Shown here piece after piece: positions 23,331-36,238 of a stretch of 64,000 bases of DNA. The notes beneath the pieces are model-generated. The model had not been told where the DNA came from. It saw nothing but the letters and a program-made list of their open reading frames with translations, and ran no database searches. The translations under genes and the position numbers were made by a program. The stretch is from Utricularia gibba (taxonomy: Eukaryota > Streptophyta > Magnoliopsida > Lamiales > Lentibulariaceae), in NCBI GenBank assembly GCA_002189035.1, contig NEEC01000012.1, positions 2,356,001 to 2,420,000 of the forward strand, read 5' to 3'. Position 1 is the stretch's first letter. Every line of letters begins with the position of its first letter.

Positions 23331-26300
23331 ATGAGTCTGGAAGAGTTGTACAGTAGGCAGTTCGAAGTAGAAGATGATGAGGAGGACGACAGTGATTGGG
23401 AACCTCCGGCTGTTAGCGACCAAGCCGTTTTTGAAATCCCAAAGTGGTTTTGTATCAATTGCACAATGAGCAACATTGGAGATGACAGTCATTGTGATGT
23501 AGGGCTATTACTTTTTACCCTGTACTTAATTCGTGTTTTTTATTTTTTTCGATTGTCTTTATTGTTCCCATGAATTCGCTTTATGTTTTTCTTTTCTTTC
23601 TCGATATTATAGTTGTGCGGTGAACATAGGGAATCTGGAATACTAAAGCATGGTTTCCTGGCTTCCCCGCTATGTCGGGCAGAGGATTTTGCGGCAAATA
23701 ATTCACTTGCAAATGATCAATTGCAAGGTTTGATGGCATTTAACAGTTACTTGTGGTCCTGCATTAAACCGTACTCTTTGTTGTGCTTGCAGTCAGTTTT
23801 TCATTTCTATATTGATTATCCAGATCAAACGATTCCTCCTGATATACCCATGGTTTTAGGGCGAATTTATTTCCAATTACTTATTAAATTGATACTTGTT
23901 CCTGGATACTGAAGCAATGCTTCTGCAACAGATAACAGCTTGCAAATTAATGCCTCAAAGAGTGTTACCGCTGTAGGATTTGATGAGAGAATGCTGCTTC
24001 ACGAAGAAGTATGGTAGTTTCATTCCATATCTCATTTTTTTTAATCATTTCCCCTTGTGGCTTTGGGTTCGCTCAATCTTGAGCATTAAAAAATGATAAG
24101 TGGCTACTGAGATCATCCTTACCTATTTTTCTATGCATGCCTGTGTTGAGAAATAAAATGTTGGTGAGTGTCTATTGCATGCTGTCTTTCTAAATAACAT
24201 ATTTAGTAGGTATCCTTTGTATTTTTGAAATTCCTGATGTTCCACCAATGTCCTCAACATCATTGTTACAAAAGGTTGCAATAAAGTCCCATCCCCATCC
24301 TGAAAGACCAGATCGCCTTCGAGCCATTGCTGCAAGCCTTGCTACGGCAGGTTTGTGTTGCTAATTTTCCTTTTTACATTTCACGAATTCATGCGCTCCT
24401 CATATTTTCAGAGACTCTTCGTTTAAACTACCCCCCCCCCCCCCCCCACCCCAAACCTCCACACCCACCCTGAACAAAAGTATGGGGATGCAACAAAAGG
24501 TCCCTCTACATAATTTCCATGTGTTGTTGTTCAAATAGAAGATATTATTGTATTTCTCTGTTGTTAATATAACTTTTTTTCTTCTTAATTCCCTGTATGA
24601 GATAAATCGTCAGTTTTCTTCCTGTTTCTTCATTTACAATTTCTGTTACTGGGGATCATTGGCTTGTAAAAGAAAATCAGAGGCTGTAATTTCGGCACCT
24701 TTTACTTAGTCAACAATTTTAGTGCTATTCATTGTCTAGTGGTCTCTTTAGAACTTGATTGGCTAACTGATACGTGTTCTGAAATAATTTTAGGTATATT
24801 TCCAGGAAGGTGCTCCCCAATATTGGCCAGAGAAATAACCAGAGATGAACTACTTAAAGTAAGTGCTAATTTTCTTGTTACCATTTGGTTTCCTAATTTT
24901 TTTTCAGATATTTACAAATCCTTTAATTCTGTGATTTAGGTTCATGCAATTGAGAATGTTGAAGCTGTTGAATGTACAAGTCATGTCCTAAGCAGGTACG
25001 TGAAGTGTCCAAAGGATTCTTATACATTGATTAACATTACTGAGTGCGTTGTTTGTTTACTTTAAGACAATCTTGAGCGTAACAAAACTCTTCAAGATTA
25101 TTTTATTTCACATTATGAAACCTTTGCACTCGAATTTCTTAGTTTAGGAATTTGGATAACTGTATGAAAATTCCCAATTTCTTGCAAACAGCTATTTCAC
25201 GCCAGATACGTATGCCAATCAATTTTCTTCTCGTGCTGCGAGGCTTGCAGCGGGTTTGTGTTTTGATCTTGCTGCTGCAATATACACTGGAAAAGCAAAA
25301 AATGGTTTTGCTCTTGTAAGATTATATATTAATATTTGCTTCAAATTCTTTGCATTCAGCAAAAACTAACACCTATGGGAGAGTAAAAGATGTTTTCTGT
25401 CTTTCTTTCTTGGTTTCATTTAATGAGCAGATTCGACCTCCAGGCCACCATGCTGGTGTGAAACACGCCATGGGTTTTTGCCTTCACAACAATGCTGCTC
25501 TAGCGGCATCAGCTGCTCAGATATCAGGAGCGAAGAGGGTTGTGATAATTGACTGGGTTCGTATGTGTGTTTTAGTTATTCATGAGTAACAATTACAGAT
25601 ATTTTTTGGTAGCATTGGATTGTCTTTGTTACAGGACGTACATCACGGGAATGGCACTCAGGAAATTTTTGAGAAAAGTAAATCGGTGAGCCTTCGAGAA
25701 TCCTGCATTTTTAGCTTATTACTATCAGAAGGGTCATCGTTTTAAAATTTTTAGTACCTTCTTTTTGTTGAAAACTTTCAGATAAGTTTGCTTAGTGTTA
25801 TTCTGAAAGGTTTTGGATATGCTCAGTGCACAGTTATAATTTGGAGCGCTGTGAATTTTCTGATTGTGTTCAGGATGTGACTGATTTATTTTTTTTAAAT
25901 ACTTCATTGCATCTTTCCACCGACTACTATTTTCTTAAAGTGTGTATTTTGTACCTGATTTTCATGCAGGTTTTGTATATATCTCTACACAGACATGAGG
26001 GTGGGAAGTTCTATCCTGGCACTGGGTCTGCGTATGAGGTACCTATTGTGAATTTTATTCTCTTCATTAGAATGTCATCATCTCTGTGGTTTTGTTTTCT
26101 GGATGATGAATTACAACATTATCTTAGCATCGGTTTTGATACATCTTTCCTGCTTATTTAGATTCTTCTTTTGCGTTCATTCATCAGTAGTTCCATTACA
26201 GATTGGTGTGATGGGGGCGGAAGGATATTGTGTGAATATTCCATGGAGTCGTGGTGGCATTGGTGACAATGACTATATTTTTGCTTTTCAGCATATTGTA

Positions 26301-28107
26301 CTTCCTATAGGTCAAACCTTTCCCCAGTGGTTCTTATTGACTGCTTCTCACGATATATTTGTTGCATATTTCTCAACCTGTGCTTGTCGGATTTTTACCT
26401 ATTTTTATATTGATGTTTTCATTCATGCAGCTACGGAGTTTCATCCGGATTTTACAATAATTTCTGCTGGATTTGATGCTGCTAGGGGTGATCCACTTGG
26501 AGGCTGTGATGTATTTGATTTTTTTTCCTTGCTGTAGTTATGCATATACTTTCTTCTTTTTTTAGTTTATATATATAGTTGGTTGGTTGTTTTTCTGAGT
26601 GAAATTTATCTGGATTTTCCTTCAGAGGTTTTTTATCTTGTTTTGCTCATGTCATTGTGAAGGTTACCCCAGCTGGATTTGCACGGATGATGGAGATGTG
26701 TTGTGAGTTATCTAGGGGAAGGATATTGGTGATCCTTGAGGGCGGGTTTGTTGCCTGTTCATATCACTTCCTCTCATTTTCTTGTTATACCTCCTCTTTC
26801 CTTCTTTATGTGTTCACTCTTAATATGGTGCTTCTCTTTATCTTGTTAACAAAAGTTTTTTTTTCTTTAACTCCTTTTTACATGATATATTGCTGCGTTT
26901 CACAGCTATAATCTTCGATCCATATCACACTCAGCTACTGAAGTTATTAAGGTAATTTCTGCTTGATGTGTCATTGAGGTTTCGTTCCTTTGGGAATGCT
27001 GATAAATTTCCAGCCATACCAGATGCATGAATTTTCGCACGTCTTCAGAGTCCTTAGCCCGTTTCAGCTTTCCTCTAGACATTCATGGATTGAGTTTTTT
27101 TGTTTCTTTTTTTTTTTTAGAGTCCCGTTTCATCTCCTCTCTGTTTGCACTTGCAGGTTTTACTTGGTGAAAGATCAAGGGAGAGTCCAGGAAAAGTAAT
27201 TCCCACTAAATTTGGGTTGCAAACTGTTATGGATGTACTAGAGATTCAGTCAACGTGTTGGCCTTCTCTAGAGACCATCTTCTCTGCGCTCAAGAAAGAA
27301 TGGGGAGCATATGCTCTCCAGTGTGATAGTCAGTATCATCTTTTCTTGTCTTTTTCATGACTCTTATTAACCATCCTAAAGTTCAATGCTTCCTGTTGTT
27401 TTTTAGTTGATTATAGTGGGTAGCATCTAAAACATAGGCCTTCTATGATTTGATTTCCAGTTACCTAGCTTGGACCCTAGTTTTCAAAATTTCCATACCA
27501 CCATTGTTGGGAAACTGTTAGAAATTTGGAAGAATATTGACTATTTGTTTTCCTAAACCCACCAACCGACTTTCGTGGCCGATTATTAACTTGGCCAGTT
27601 TTCATTCTAAACTTGAGACCAGGCAACAAGGTTAATTCTTATAGCATATAAGCCTGGGTGTTTCTAGTGAGTCAATTTTTTTCCATTATATGAACTGGAT
27701 ATTAGGTTTTTGACCAGCCAATTTGCTGGCATGATAGGAGTTTAGACTTCCAGCAGCCCTAATTTGACAACCTGCACCTCTGATTGATACATTCTCTCCC
27801 CAGAAAATATAGCCATATGCTACAGTTTAACGAACAATTGACATTGATCTTATTCTTTGTGTTAAATCGATTGTTTCTTGTGATTTTGTATTAGTAAATA
27901 GATTCATGTGGCAATTTTAATCCAAAGATCAAACTAGTCAAGTTCTTGCAGATCGTGCCACCTGATCTCACATTCACTTGTGTGTGTGCAGGAGCAAAAG
28001 TGAAGAGAAGAAGCAGGAGGATGAAGGCCCCCAGCTGGTGGAAGTGGGGACGCAAAAGATGGTTGTTCAAGGTGTGGCTCAGGGGTCGCACTTCTTCTCA
28101 GTTCTAG
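23331..28107 (+). CDS. HDA15: Histone deacetylase 15 (RPD3/HDA1 type with RanBP2 zinc finger)
   Basis: Zn-dependent lysine deacetylase of the HDA15 group, a nuclear corepressor in Arabidopsis. Sixteen exons: 23331-23498, 23613-23727, 23932-24008, 24275-24350, 24794-24858, 24940-24995, 25192-25315, 25431-25556, 25635-25685, 25970-26038, 26202-26310, 26431-26510, 26663-26745, 26906-26951, 27157-27328, 27992-28107. All phases fit; 510 residues. The N-terminus is acidic ([13 protein letters not shown]), followed by a RanBP2-type finger, WFCINC then CDLC, with the spacing C-x2-C-x10-C-x2-C. The catalytic domain has [34 protein letters not shown] and [15 protein letters not shown], which hold the His pair and the Zn-binding Asp/His. 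The C-terminal WWKWGRKRW motif is HDA15-specific. An in-frame ATG at 23268 would add 21 residues, but a T run plus AG between them suggests an intron end, so I chose 23331; an upstream coding exon may be missing. Confidence 0.95.
24431..24447 (+). repeat. Poly-C tract, 17 C
   Basis: Uninterrupted run of 17 cytosines inside an HDA15 intron, followed by further C-rich sequence. The exact length is likely unreliable in any assembly. Confidence 0.9.
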
Positions 28108-28633
28108 GTTTTTGTATCTTAGGGGCGCCTCATTTAGCAGTAAGCTGTAGTGTAGTAGATTGCCATTTATCTCAGACTCAGTCTCCCAGCGTTTTCCCCC
28201 TTGAAACTAACTACAGCACCCATAGCTCCCAACTAGCTTTGCTTACTCTTAGCTTTGTTTGATGTTGATTTCAAATGTGCAGCTTGGGGCTCCCCCTTTT
28301 TTCAGGTTGGTTCAAATGTGTTTTTTTTTCATTTATTTTAAATAGATTTATTAAATATACATTTATAAAACTTAATTTAAATACATTATTAATATATATT
28401 TTTTGTAATTTTTCAATTAAAAAAACAAGTGCAAGTATTAAATAACAAATAATTTTTTTGATATTCTAAAAAATAAAAGCGATATAGTGTTTATTCATTT
28501 TATTGTATAGTGAAGGCCCATTAGTTGGTTTGTATGTTTGGGCCTAGTGATAAATATAGTCTGATTTTCTTCTTTGTTCCCGTCGTCCGCTCACGTTGCT
28601 CTCACTCCGTGTTTTGGAGAAGTCGAATTATCA
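28108..28633. other. Intergenic, HDA15 3' flank and TRAP-alpha promoter
   Basis: 28108-28310 is probable HDA15 3' UTR; 28320-28520 is AT-rich spacer; 28560-28633 is the likely TRAP-alpha leader. No gene seen. Confidence 0.5.
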
Positions 28634-30616
28634 ATGACGATTAGGGCTTTGTTTCTGCTCGCTTTGCTCCTCTGCTCCACCTCGCTTCTTCAAGGTTAGA
28701 CGGAGATCCATAAGAACTGCATCACATTGGAAATTAAGAATTGAATTTCCAATGCGACAATCCGTCTTCACATTTGTGCATGCAGAAGCGCCTTCATTTT
28801 CCTTCTAACTTGATTTAGCTTTAAACTGTTCTTATTCTGCTCGGTTTGTTGAAGTGCATGGATAGCGATGCTTTCGTGCGCAATTGTTTGAGACTAAAAA
28901 TCTACGTTATATCTTGCAATTTACCGTTTTAATGACAGGCATTTTTATACGATTGGAAATTAGCTTTATTGACAAGGATTACGTCCCAAAATCAGAAATA
29001 AACGTGAGGATGAAATGATTAATAAGCGATGAGGGGATATTACGGCGTTTCTTGTGTATTTATGATTCATAGGCCTTCAAGTTGTACTATTTATGGTTAT
29101 TCCATGCACGCTCATGAAATCTGTTTGCGCCTTGTAGAAAGAATCATATATTTAAGTTTTTTTTTTTCCTTCTTTTTGAATGTGGTCCGTGCCAGCAATC
29201 GAATGTACTTCATTGTAATTTCCTGCTAATTTTTTTGTAGTCTCAAGATGTCAGTCAGATTCAGATGTAGAAGTAGTTGAATCTACTGAGGAGAAAGGTG
29301 ATCTTGGAATTGTTGGTGATGATGTCCAAGATTTTGATGGTGGAAGTTTTATTCCAGCTCCTGGTGTGGAGACAGCTTATGTTTTTTCAAAGAATCCCTC
29401 AAAGGGTCAGCAATTGCTTTAACTTCGTTTTGACATCTACAGCAATCATTTGTTTTTATGTCTGTAAAGGGCCTTTTTTCTTGATTGCAGTAATCGTGGC
29501 TGGGGAAGAAAGCACCCTTCTGGTCGGGATACAAAATTTGGGTAATCACTTTCTTCAATGGATTCGTCTTGCTTAACATCTTTTTTGAGACCAGTATGAA
29601 TTTGTTCTTAGACTAGTTGCATTCTAATTTTTCCTTTTTGGCTTTGCTTTGCATTGAAACAGCTAAATTGTGTTTTTTTAACCATTTGGCGTACAAACGT
29701 AGGTGAATCAAATATAAATGTCATTGCCATCCAGGCTAGTGTTCATCTTCCTTTTGACCACCGATACCTTGTCCAGAATCTAACTGTACAGGTATATCTT
29801 TGTATTTGTTATCCTCAGTGTTATTAAAACTTTTTTAAACTGAGCTTCTGTGTCTGGAAAGTGATAACCTATTGGGTCAAGATTTGATTCTCTCTTTTTA
29901 TCCAATTTAATTTCCTTGGAAGCTTCGAATTGAATTCTGTATTTTTGTGTCTACTAGGTTTTCAACAGTTCATCAGTATCTCCATTATCTCAAGCAGCTT
30001 ATCCGTACGCATTTACAATCAGCAAGTTCTTGCAGGTAATGCGATGTCTGATTCACTGCTGGTTTAGTTCCTAGCTGCCTCCCTAATTCCATGTACCTTG
30101 CAGGCAGGTACCTTTGATCTGGTGGGGACCATCGTTTACGAGATTGATCAACACCCTTTTCAGAATACATTCTACAATGGAACAATTGAGGTTACCGAAA
30201 CTGGAGGCCTACTCAGCGTTGAGTCTGTGATCTTACTTTTCCTCGGTGTGGCACTTCTTGGTCTTTTCGGATTTTGGTTACGTGCTCAAGTAGCACAGTT
30301 GTCCAAGGTAACTTGTTCTTGCAACAGAAGAAGAAACTCAATGTTATGTCGAGTGTGTTTATGGATTATCAAAAAGGTTCTCTTCCTTTTCATTATCAAA
30401 AAGGTAACTTGTTTCTTTTCATCAGAAAACAAAGAAGGCTCCCAAGGTGGAGGTTGGAACTGCAACAACTGATTCCTCAATGGATGAATGGCTGCAGGTT
30501 GGTTTGTGCCTGCTTAATTTCCCCTTTCACTCTTCCATTCGAGCATCATGTTTCCCATGTCCTCGCAGGGAACTGCCTACACTCAATCCTCCAACAAATC
30601 CAAGAAAAAGAAGTAA
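28634..30616 (+). CDS. Translocon-associated protein subunit alpha (TRAP-alpha/SSR1)
   Basis: Single-pass ER membrane subunit of the TRAP complex, which sits by the Sec61 channel and aids entry of secretory proteins. Eight exons (28634-28694, 29241-29405, 29491-29541, 29703-29791, 29958-30035, 30104-30307, 30426-30497, 30569-30616) give 255 residues, as in plant homologues. A signal peptide (TIRALFLLALLLCSTSLLQ) is followed by an acidic lumenal segment (VEVVESTEEKGDL) and the conserved core (AGEESTLLVGIQNLGESNINV, HLPFDHRYLVQNLTVQVFN, GTFDLVGTIVYE, with NLT, NSS and NGT glycosylation sites). A membrane helix near VILLFLGVALLGLFGFWL precedes a cytosolic tail ending in a run of lysines. The frame is intact. 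Confidence 0.96.
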
Positions 30617-31335
30617 ACCTTTCGTGGCCATTGTACTTGGTCTTCCATGGTTCCGATTCCAACAGGCACAGGTCTAAAACTCAAATTACCTGTCGAGAAT
30701 ATGTATCTGATCAGACTTGCTGTTGTAACTGTAGGGATAGACCCTGAGCTTCTTGCATGAAATCAACACCACACGGGCATCCAATGTTGGCACCAGTGGA
30801 TGCCACAACCAACGAGCAGCTAACCCTCTGTCTCATGCCCAAAGCAGCCCCCTTTATTTTCATTTTGCCCAACTAAAATCAACACAAACCAAAGGAAATC
30901 AAGATGCGCCACCATGTTACCTTAGACCGGACAACGTGAATAATTCAAATGGGACTGAAGCATGGTTTTTTCCATTGGGAGTTAGGTGTATTAGAAATAT
31001 AGTCCTATTTTTATTATTGTGGGAGAAAAGTGGTTATTTGTAATGTAATTTTTTTTAATTTAATATATAAAAAAGAATATATGGTTTGATATTTTTCTAA
31101 ATGATCAGAAGTGTGTGAAAGTTGAATGACAGATTTGAAGGGATTATTTTATTTAATTAATTTTTGAAAAAAAAAAAAAAAAAAAAGGCAAACGGGCATT
31201 GAGATTGATAACCGCCACCTTCCGGAGAAGAACGATGATACATGATCCTGCAACTAATGATGTCTCGTGTGTTTCCTCTGTAGAAAACCTGATGCAGATT
31301 CCTCGATCGGTCTCCTATTCCCTGATGTGCGAAGA
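30617..31335. other. Intergenic, TRAP-alpha 3' flank and ALIS promoter
   Basis: TRAP-alpha 3' UTR (likely to about 31000), then AT-rich spacer with a run of A at about 31167-31186 and the ALIS leader. No gene seen. Confidence 0.5.
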
Positions 31336-32979
31336 ATGAGTTCTGTACATGGAGCCTCGAAGAAGCCGAAATGTAAATCCCTTTCTTTGTGTTTCCCATG
31401 TGATCAGAAAACACCTATTTCGTTGTATTTTGGCATGGGAGTTCATCTCCATTTCGTTCTTCTTTCAGATTCTAGGTTCTCACAGCAAGAGCTTCCTGCG
31501 TGTAAACCAATTTTAGACCCCAGATTGGTATGTTTCGATGAATGCAAACGGAATGTGTTGTGAGTACTGACTCCTTTTGAGGTTGTTTTCTACCAGGTGG
31601 TTGCGATTCTTTTGTGCGTTTCCGTAGTGTTCATTCCAATTGGTCTCGTCTCCCTTTCTGCGTCAAAAAATGTATGGAGTTGTCGGAAAAGAAAACCTGC
31701 TTTTATTAAGAAAAAGCTCCACTGAGACGTGATTTCTCTCTGCAGGTCGTTGAAATCGTGAATCGGTATGATGATGCTTGTGTTCCGTCTGAACTTTCTG
31801 ATGATCAAAAGATTGGGTTCATTCAGGATGCCAAAACAAATAAGACTTGCTCCATGACATTAACTGTTTGTGCTGCTTCTTTCCCATTTAAATTTTGCAA
31901 TCCCTGTTTCATACTCTGCACCTGCTTCCGTGAGTAGATGTATCGCATTGTCAATGATGATGTTGGTGCAGACTAACATCATTCTCTACCCATTCTCCAG
32001 GTTCCAAAGCATATGAAACAACCCATTTTCGTGTATTATCAGTTGGACAACTTCTATCAAAACCACAGAAGGTTAGTACAATAGTTCCACTACTCTTAAT
32101 GTATTATAGTGGTGAGAAATCTCAATTGACAAGTGACCAGAACAACAAGGTGGTAATGGTAACTACATGTCATCTCTTGTCTTTCCTAATACAGATACGT
32201 GAGGAGTAGAAATGATCATCAACTCTCAAGCCCCAAGGATGAGTATAGAACACAGTCATGCGAGCCAAAATCTGTAAACAGCAACAATGAACCAATCGTT
32301 CCATGTGGGATCATTGCTTGGACCTTATTCAATGACTCCTATGCCTTTTCACGAAGTGGTTCTCCCTTGTCAGTCAACACGAGGGACATTTCTTGGAGAA
32401 GCGAAAGAACTAAGAAATTTGGTTCTGATGTTTACCCTAAAAACTTCCAAAGCAGTGGCTTGGTTGCTGGTGCTAAACTCAATGAAACCTTGCCGGTTGG
32501 TGCTTCATATGCTAAGGCTCAGCGTGTACACTGTTTTTGATCTTTGTTTTGTTGGTCTTGTAACAGCTGAGTGATCAAGAGGATCTGATTGTGTGGATGC
32601 GGACGGCGGCACTCCCCACCTTCAGAAAACTATATGGGAAGATCGAGACAGACCTGAAAACCAATGAAAAGATCACCATAGTGATACAAAACAACTACAA
32701 CACCTACTCCTTCAACGGTAAAAAGAAGTTGGTGATTTCTACAGTTTCATGGATGGGAGGAAAGAACGATTTCCTTGGCAAAACTTTCCTCACTGTTGGT
32801 GGAACCAGCTTATTTCTGGTCATTTCTTTCTCATTTCTCTATCTCATCATGCCAAGGTTGGTAACATTCATCACAACTCCTCTTGATTCAAGCTCTGGTA
32901 ACTACTCCCTTCATATTTTTGTAGGCCTTTGGGAGATGCAGCCTACCTGTCCTGGAATAAATGTTCCAAATCTGACTAA
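31336..32979 (+). CDS. ALIS: ALA-interacting subunit (ALIS), CDC50/LEM3 family
   Basis: Beta subunit of P4-ATPase phospholipid flippases (ALA proteins); it is needed for their exit from the ER and activity. Eight exons (31336-31372, 31469-31527, 31597-31671, 31746-31865, 32001-32071, 32195-32495, 32567-32856, 32925-32979) encode 335 residues in intact frame. The order is: a short cytosolic N-terminus with SRFSQQELPACKPIL; membrane helix 1 (VVAILLCVSVVFIPIGLVSL); a large ectodomain with conserved cysteines and glycosylation sites (NKTC; NDSYAFSR; VPKHMKQPIFVYYQLDNFYQ; IVWMRTAALPTFRKLYGKI; NNYNTYSFNGKKKLV); helix 2 (TVGGTSLFLVISFSFLYLI); and the tail RPLGDAAYLSWNK. Several ALIS paralogues exist in plants; I do not assign a number. 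Confidence 0.95.
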
Positions 32980-33709
32980 CAATGCTTTCCTACTCCAAAA
33001 ATGTGAGATTCCTGGTATATTTAGTTTAAAATAGTGTTTGATATATAGTTTAATTAATAATATATTTAAATTGTTTGGTAGTAGATAAATATCTATTATG
33101 TTATTAAGATTGAAAGCTCATTTGATACATATCTCTTGTAAATATATATTTAAACTATTATTATACTTGATAGTTGTATTTAAATGAATATTTTTTAAAG
33201 ACATAATTCAAAATATTTTATAATTGTTTTATAAAATACCTTTATAGTATAAACATCAGGTATACATAGCAAATGGTAATGCAGGTTTCAAAAATTGCTA
33301 ATGTAACTATAGAGCCTTCGATATTCGGTTCAACCTATGGGTTGAATTCGCAGCTTCGGGGTCGAGTTTCGGGTCGGGTTAAGATGATAACCCCTGGGTC
33401 GGCCCCGCTAACGGGTGAGGAAAATTTTTGACCCGTGACTATGGAACCCTGGTTCGGACCCTAGCTGGATCGGGTCTGACTCGAAACCTATTCTATTTGC
33501 TAATCTAGACCGTTTTATTGAGCTTGCTCAAGTGTTCTCAAGGCTTGGGTTAATCCTAGTTAGTTGGGCCACGCAGTTGGGTACTCGGCCCAACCAACTT
33601 GCATCACTTTTCTTCTAGCCGCCGGCGACGCAGGTATCCTTCGAGTGGCTATTTAGACTTTCGGAGTTTGAATCCTGGAAGCTCTTTTGATTTGAGCGGT
33701 CGTATCGAA
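32980..33709. other. Intergenic, ALIS 3' flank and TRM5 leader
   Basis: 33010-33260 is AT-rich. 33310-33500 is abruptly GC-rich with CGGGTCGGGTT-type sequence and may be a fragment of a repeat. 33599-33709 is open in frame with TRM5 but has no ATG and is likely its leader. Confidence 0.45.
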
Positions 33710-36238
33710 ATGCTGGACGAGGAAAAGTTTGTAGTGCACTTGAATTTGTGGGCACTTAGGGTGCCCCGGGAGTATTGCAAACGCGTTTCTCGAATCCTAG
33801 ATGGGTATGCTACCACCTTGTTTCTTCGGCTCTTTGTTATATACAATCCATTTTTTGTAGCGTTATCTGATGCTTGTGTTTTCTCTATTGAAGCTATTTG
33901 TTGGACAGGCCTCGCATAAAACCTGTCAAGGAGGACCCAGAAAATGATCAGAATCGATATCTATTAATGTCGGAGAAAGTTCAGAATGCAGGTTATGGTT
34001 TTTGACCATTTAATGCTTGCCCTGTCTTGGGAGTACTAGTTGAATTTAGAAACCATTTGAGTCTTCCGTTTCTTGTGGTTAACGGTCATTATTAGAATTT
34101 GGGTTATTGTTTGTTGTATTCTGAGGATGTTGTTTTATTCTTCTCTTGGCAACAGATTTATCTGAAGTGCCAAGTACTAAAGTTAGCGATTTGAAGGAGC
34201 TCTTTGAAATTCAAGTTGTTCCCTATAAATTGACCTTAGATTATTCTTATTGGCCTGCAGGTATTTACTTGTCCTTATTTGTTCAATTCCATATCACTAG
34301 GTTCTAGTCATTGCTGTCAACTTTTTTTTTTTTATACCCGACTACTTTTCATGATGGATTATCCCTAAAATCATCACCACAACTTGTTTTCATTCTTACA
34401 GACCACATACTAAAGCAAATTTTGCCAACTGGGCTGGAGGTACCTTCGTCGTTTGAGACAGTTGTTAAGTTTTCTGTCTACCTTTTTGACTCGCTACTCT
34501 GCTGTGCCTAATGCCTAAGCTTGTTCATAATCTGTAATTTTTTGTCATGTTTTGATGTCATTGCAACTCATCACATTTATTTCTTGTTTCAAACAGGTCA
34601 CATTGCACATCTCAACATAACCAATGAATTACTCCCATACAAAGATGTGATAGCAAAAGTTATTTACGATGTATGCCATTTTTTAGTTAATTTTTTTCTG
34701 TGCATAGCATAAGGTTGTTATAGTTATTGATATAGTATTTTTTTTTCCTTTTTTTCATTTTCTCATTGCAGAAAAACTATCCCCGTATTAAGACTATTGT
34801 CAATAAAGTTGGGACAATTGAGAATGAGTTTCGTGTCCCCATGTTTGAAGTTCTAGCTGGAGATAGAAATATGATCACTGAGGTTAGGCAATATGGAGCT
34901 GTTTTCAAGCTTGATTATGGCAAGGTATATTGGAATTCTAGGTTGGAACATGAGCACATAAGGTTGGTTTCGAAGTTCCAGCCTGGGGATATTATTTGCG
35001 ATGTCTTTGCTGGCGTTGGCCCATTTGCTATTCCAGCTGCACAAAAAGGATGCTTCGTTCATGCAAATGATTTAAATCCGGACAGCATTCACTATCTGAA
35101 GGTTAATGCTGAAGTCAACAAGGTTCCTAGTCTCATCAAGGCATACAATTTAGATGGACGGAAATTTATTTCTTCACTAATGGCAGTGCCTTCGACTGAA
35201 TGGTCTCTGGATTCAGACAATACAATTGGGAAAACTTCAGGGAACGGGGAGGTGCATCACCAACAACCTAATGAAAACCTTGAAAGTAATACAACTGTTA
35301 TTGCGATCGAAAATTGTTTCATGGATGTTTTGCAATGAATCCAGAGAATTTGAGGCTATTCTGATTGCAGGCAAAAGGGAAGCAGGCACGGACTTAAATG
35401 AGCAGATAGGCATTAATAAACATGTTTTCCAGCCATGCACGAAAAGGCTCTCAGAAAGCTTATACGAAGGTGCTGCTTTTCTGAAGGATGGAATTACATG
35501 GAGGCATCGCTTTAATGATTCTTAGCTTGTCATCTTTCTTTGCTTTGTTCAACAGAGAATGCGACTACCAGCAGTTTGGATGAACCTTGTTTGCCTAAGA
35601 GTAAAAAACGAGGTACTGTTAAGTGCACTGGAGCTTCACGGTCATTTGATATCAAGCCATGGGAGCACATCGATCATGTGATAATGAATCTACCTGCTTC
35701 AGCCCTGCAATTTCTAGGTAACACTTCATCCTATTTTTCCTTTTAGTTTGTCTCATGCGTTTTTATGTCCAATCCTGAACTCCTGGTCCCCATGTTTATA
35801 TAATCGTTTAGTATTGAGGAGGAATAAATTTGAACTCTTAACTGCGGTCTTGCAGATGCTTTTAAAGGTGTTATCAACAAAAAGTACTGGAGAGGATCCC
35901 TCCCATGGATCCATTGCTACTGCTTTCTTAGGTCAAATGAGACAGAAGATTTGATACGAACGGTACATTATATTTCCTTCCCTTGGAGAGTTGAGGTCTC
36001 TACTCCCCTATTCATTCAACAGTCATATTTAACCGTTTTCAGAAAGCTGAGGCATTGTTGAGTGCCAGCATACAAGAAGCAGTATTTCACAGAGTCCGGG
36101 ATGTCGCCCCGAACAAGGTAAGGTTGACTTATTTCTCCATACTTTTCAGGTGAAACTGTGGTGAAAGTTGAACCTATGCAGGCAATGCTATGCTTTAGCT
36201 TCAGATTACCTGAGGAGTGTGTTGACAAGGCGGCCTAG
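33710..36238 (+). CDS. TRM5: tRNA (guanine(37)-N1)-methyltransferase, TRM5/Met-10 family; two apparent indels
   Basis: SAM-dependent enzyme that makes m1G37 in tRNA anticodon loops, preventing frameshifting. Exons: 33710-33804, 33909-33991, 34156-34260, 34402-34463, 34597-34670, 34772-35469, 35556-35717, 35856-35962, 36043-36117, 36182-36238; about 505 residues. The catalytic core shows [12 protein letters not shown], the SAM-binding motif [33 protein letters not shown] and the catalytic [14 protein letters not shown] (N-L-P-A). The C-terminus [20 protein letters not shown] is family-typical. Two faults: at the end of exon 4 a G is missing for the conserved FETVGHIAHLN to be read with a GT donor; and within exon 6 the frame shifts by one near 35300-35340, in a poorly conserved insert. 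All other phases fit. Either sequencing errors or a damaged gene. The start is the first in-frame ATG; homologues may have a longer targeting sequence. Confidence 0.92.

Noticed and set aside
31166-31187. A run as the tail of a processed pseudogene
   Set aside because: The sequence before it is AT-rich and shows no spliced-gene similarity.
33599-33709. N-terminal extension of TRM5
   Set aside because: Open in frame but lacks an ATG; Arg/Ser-rich leader sequence is the simpler reading.
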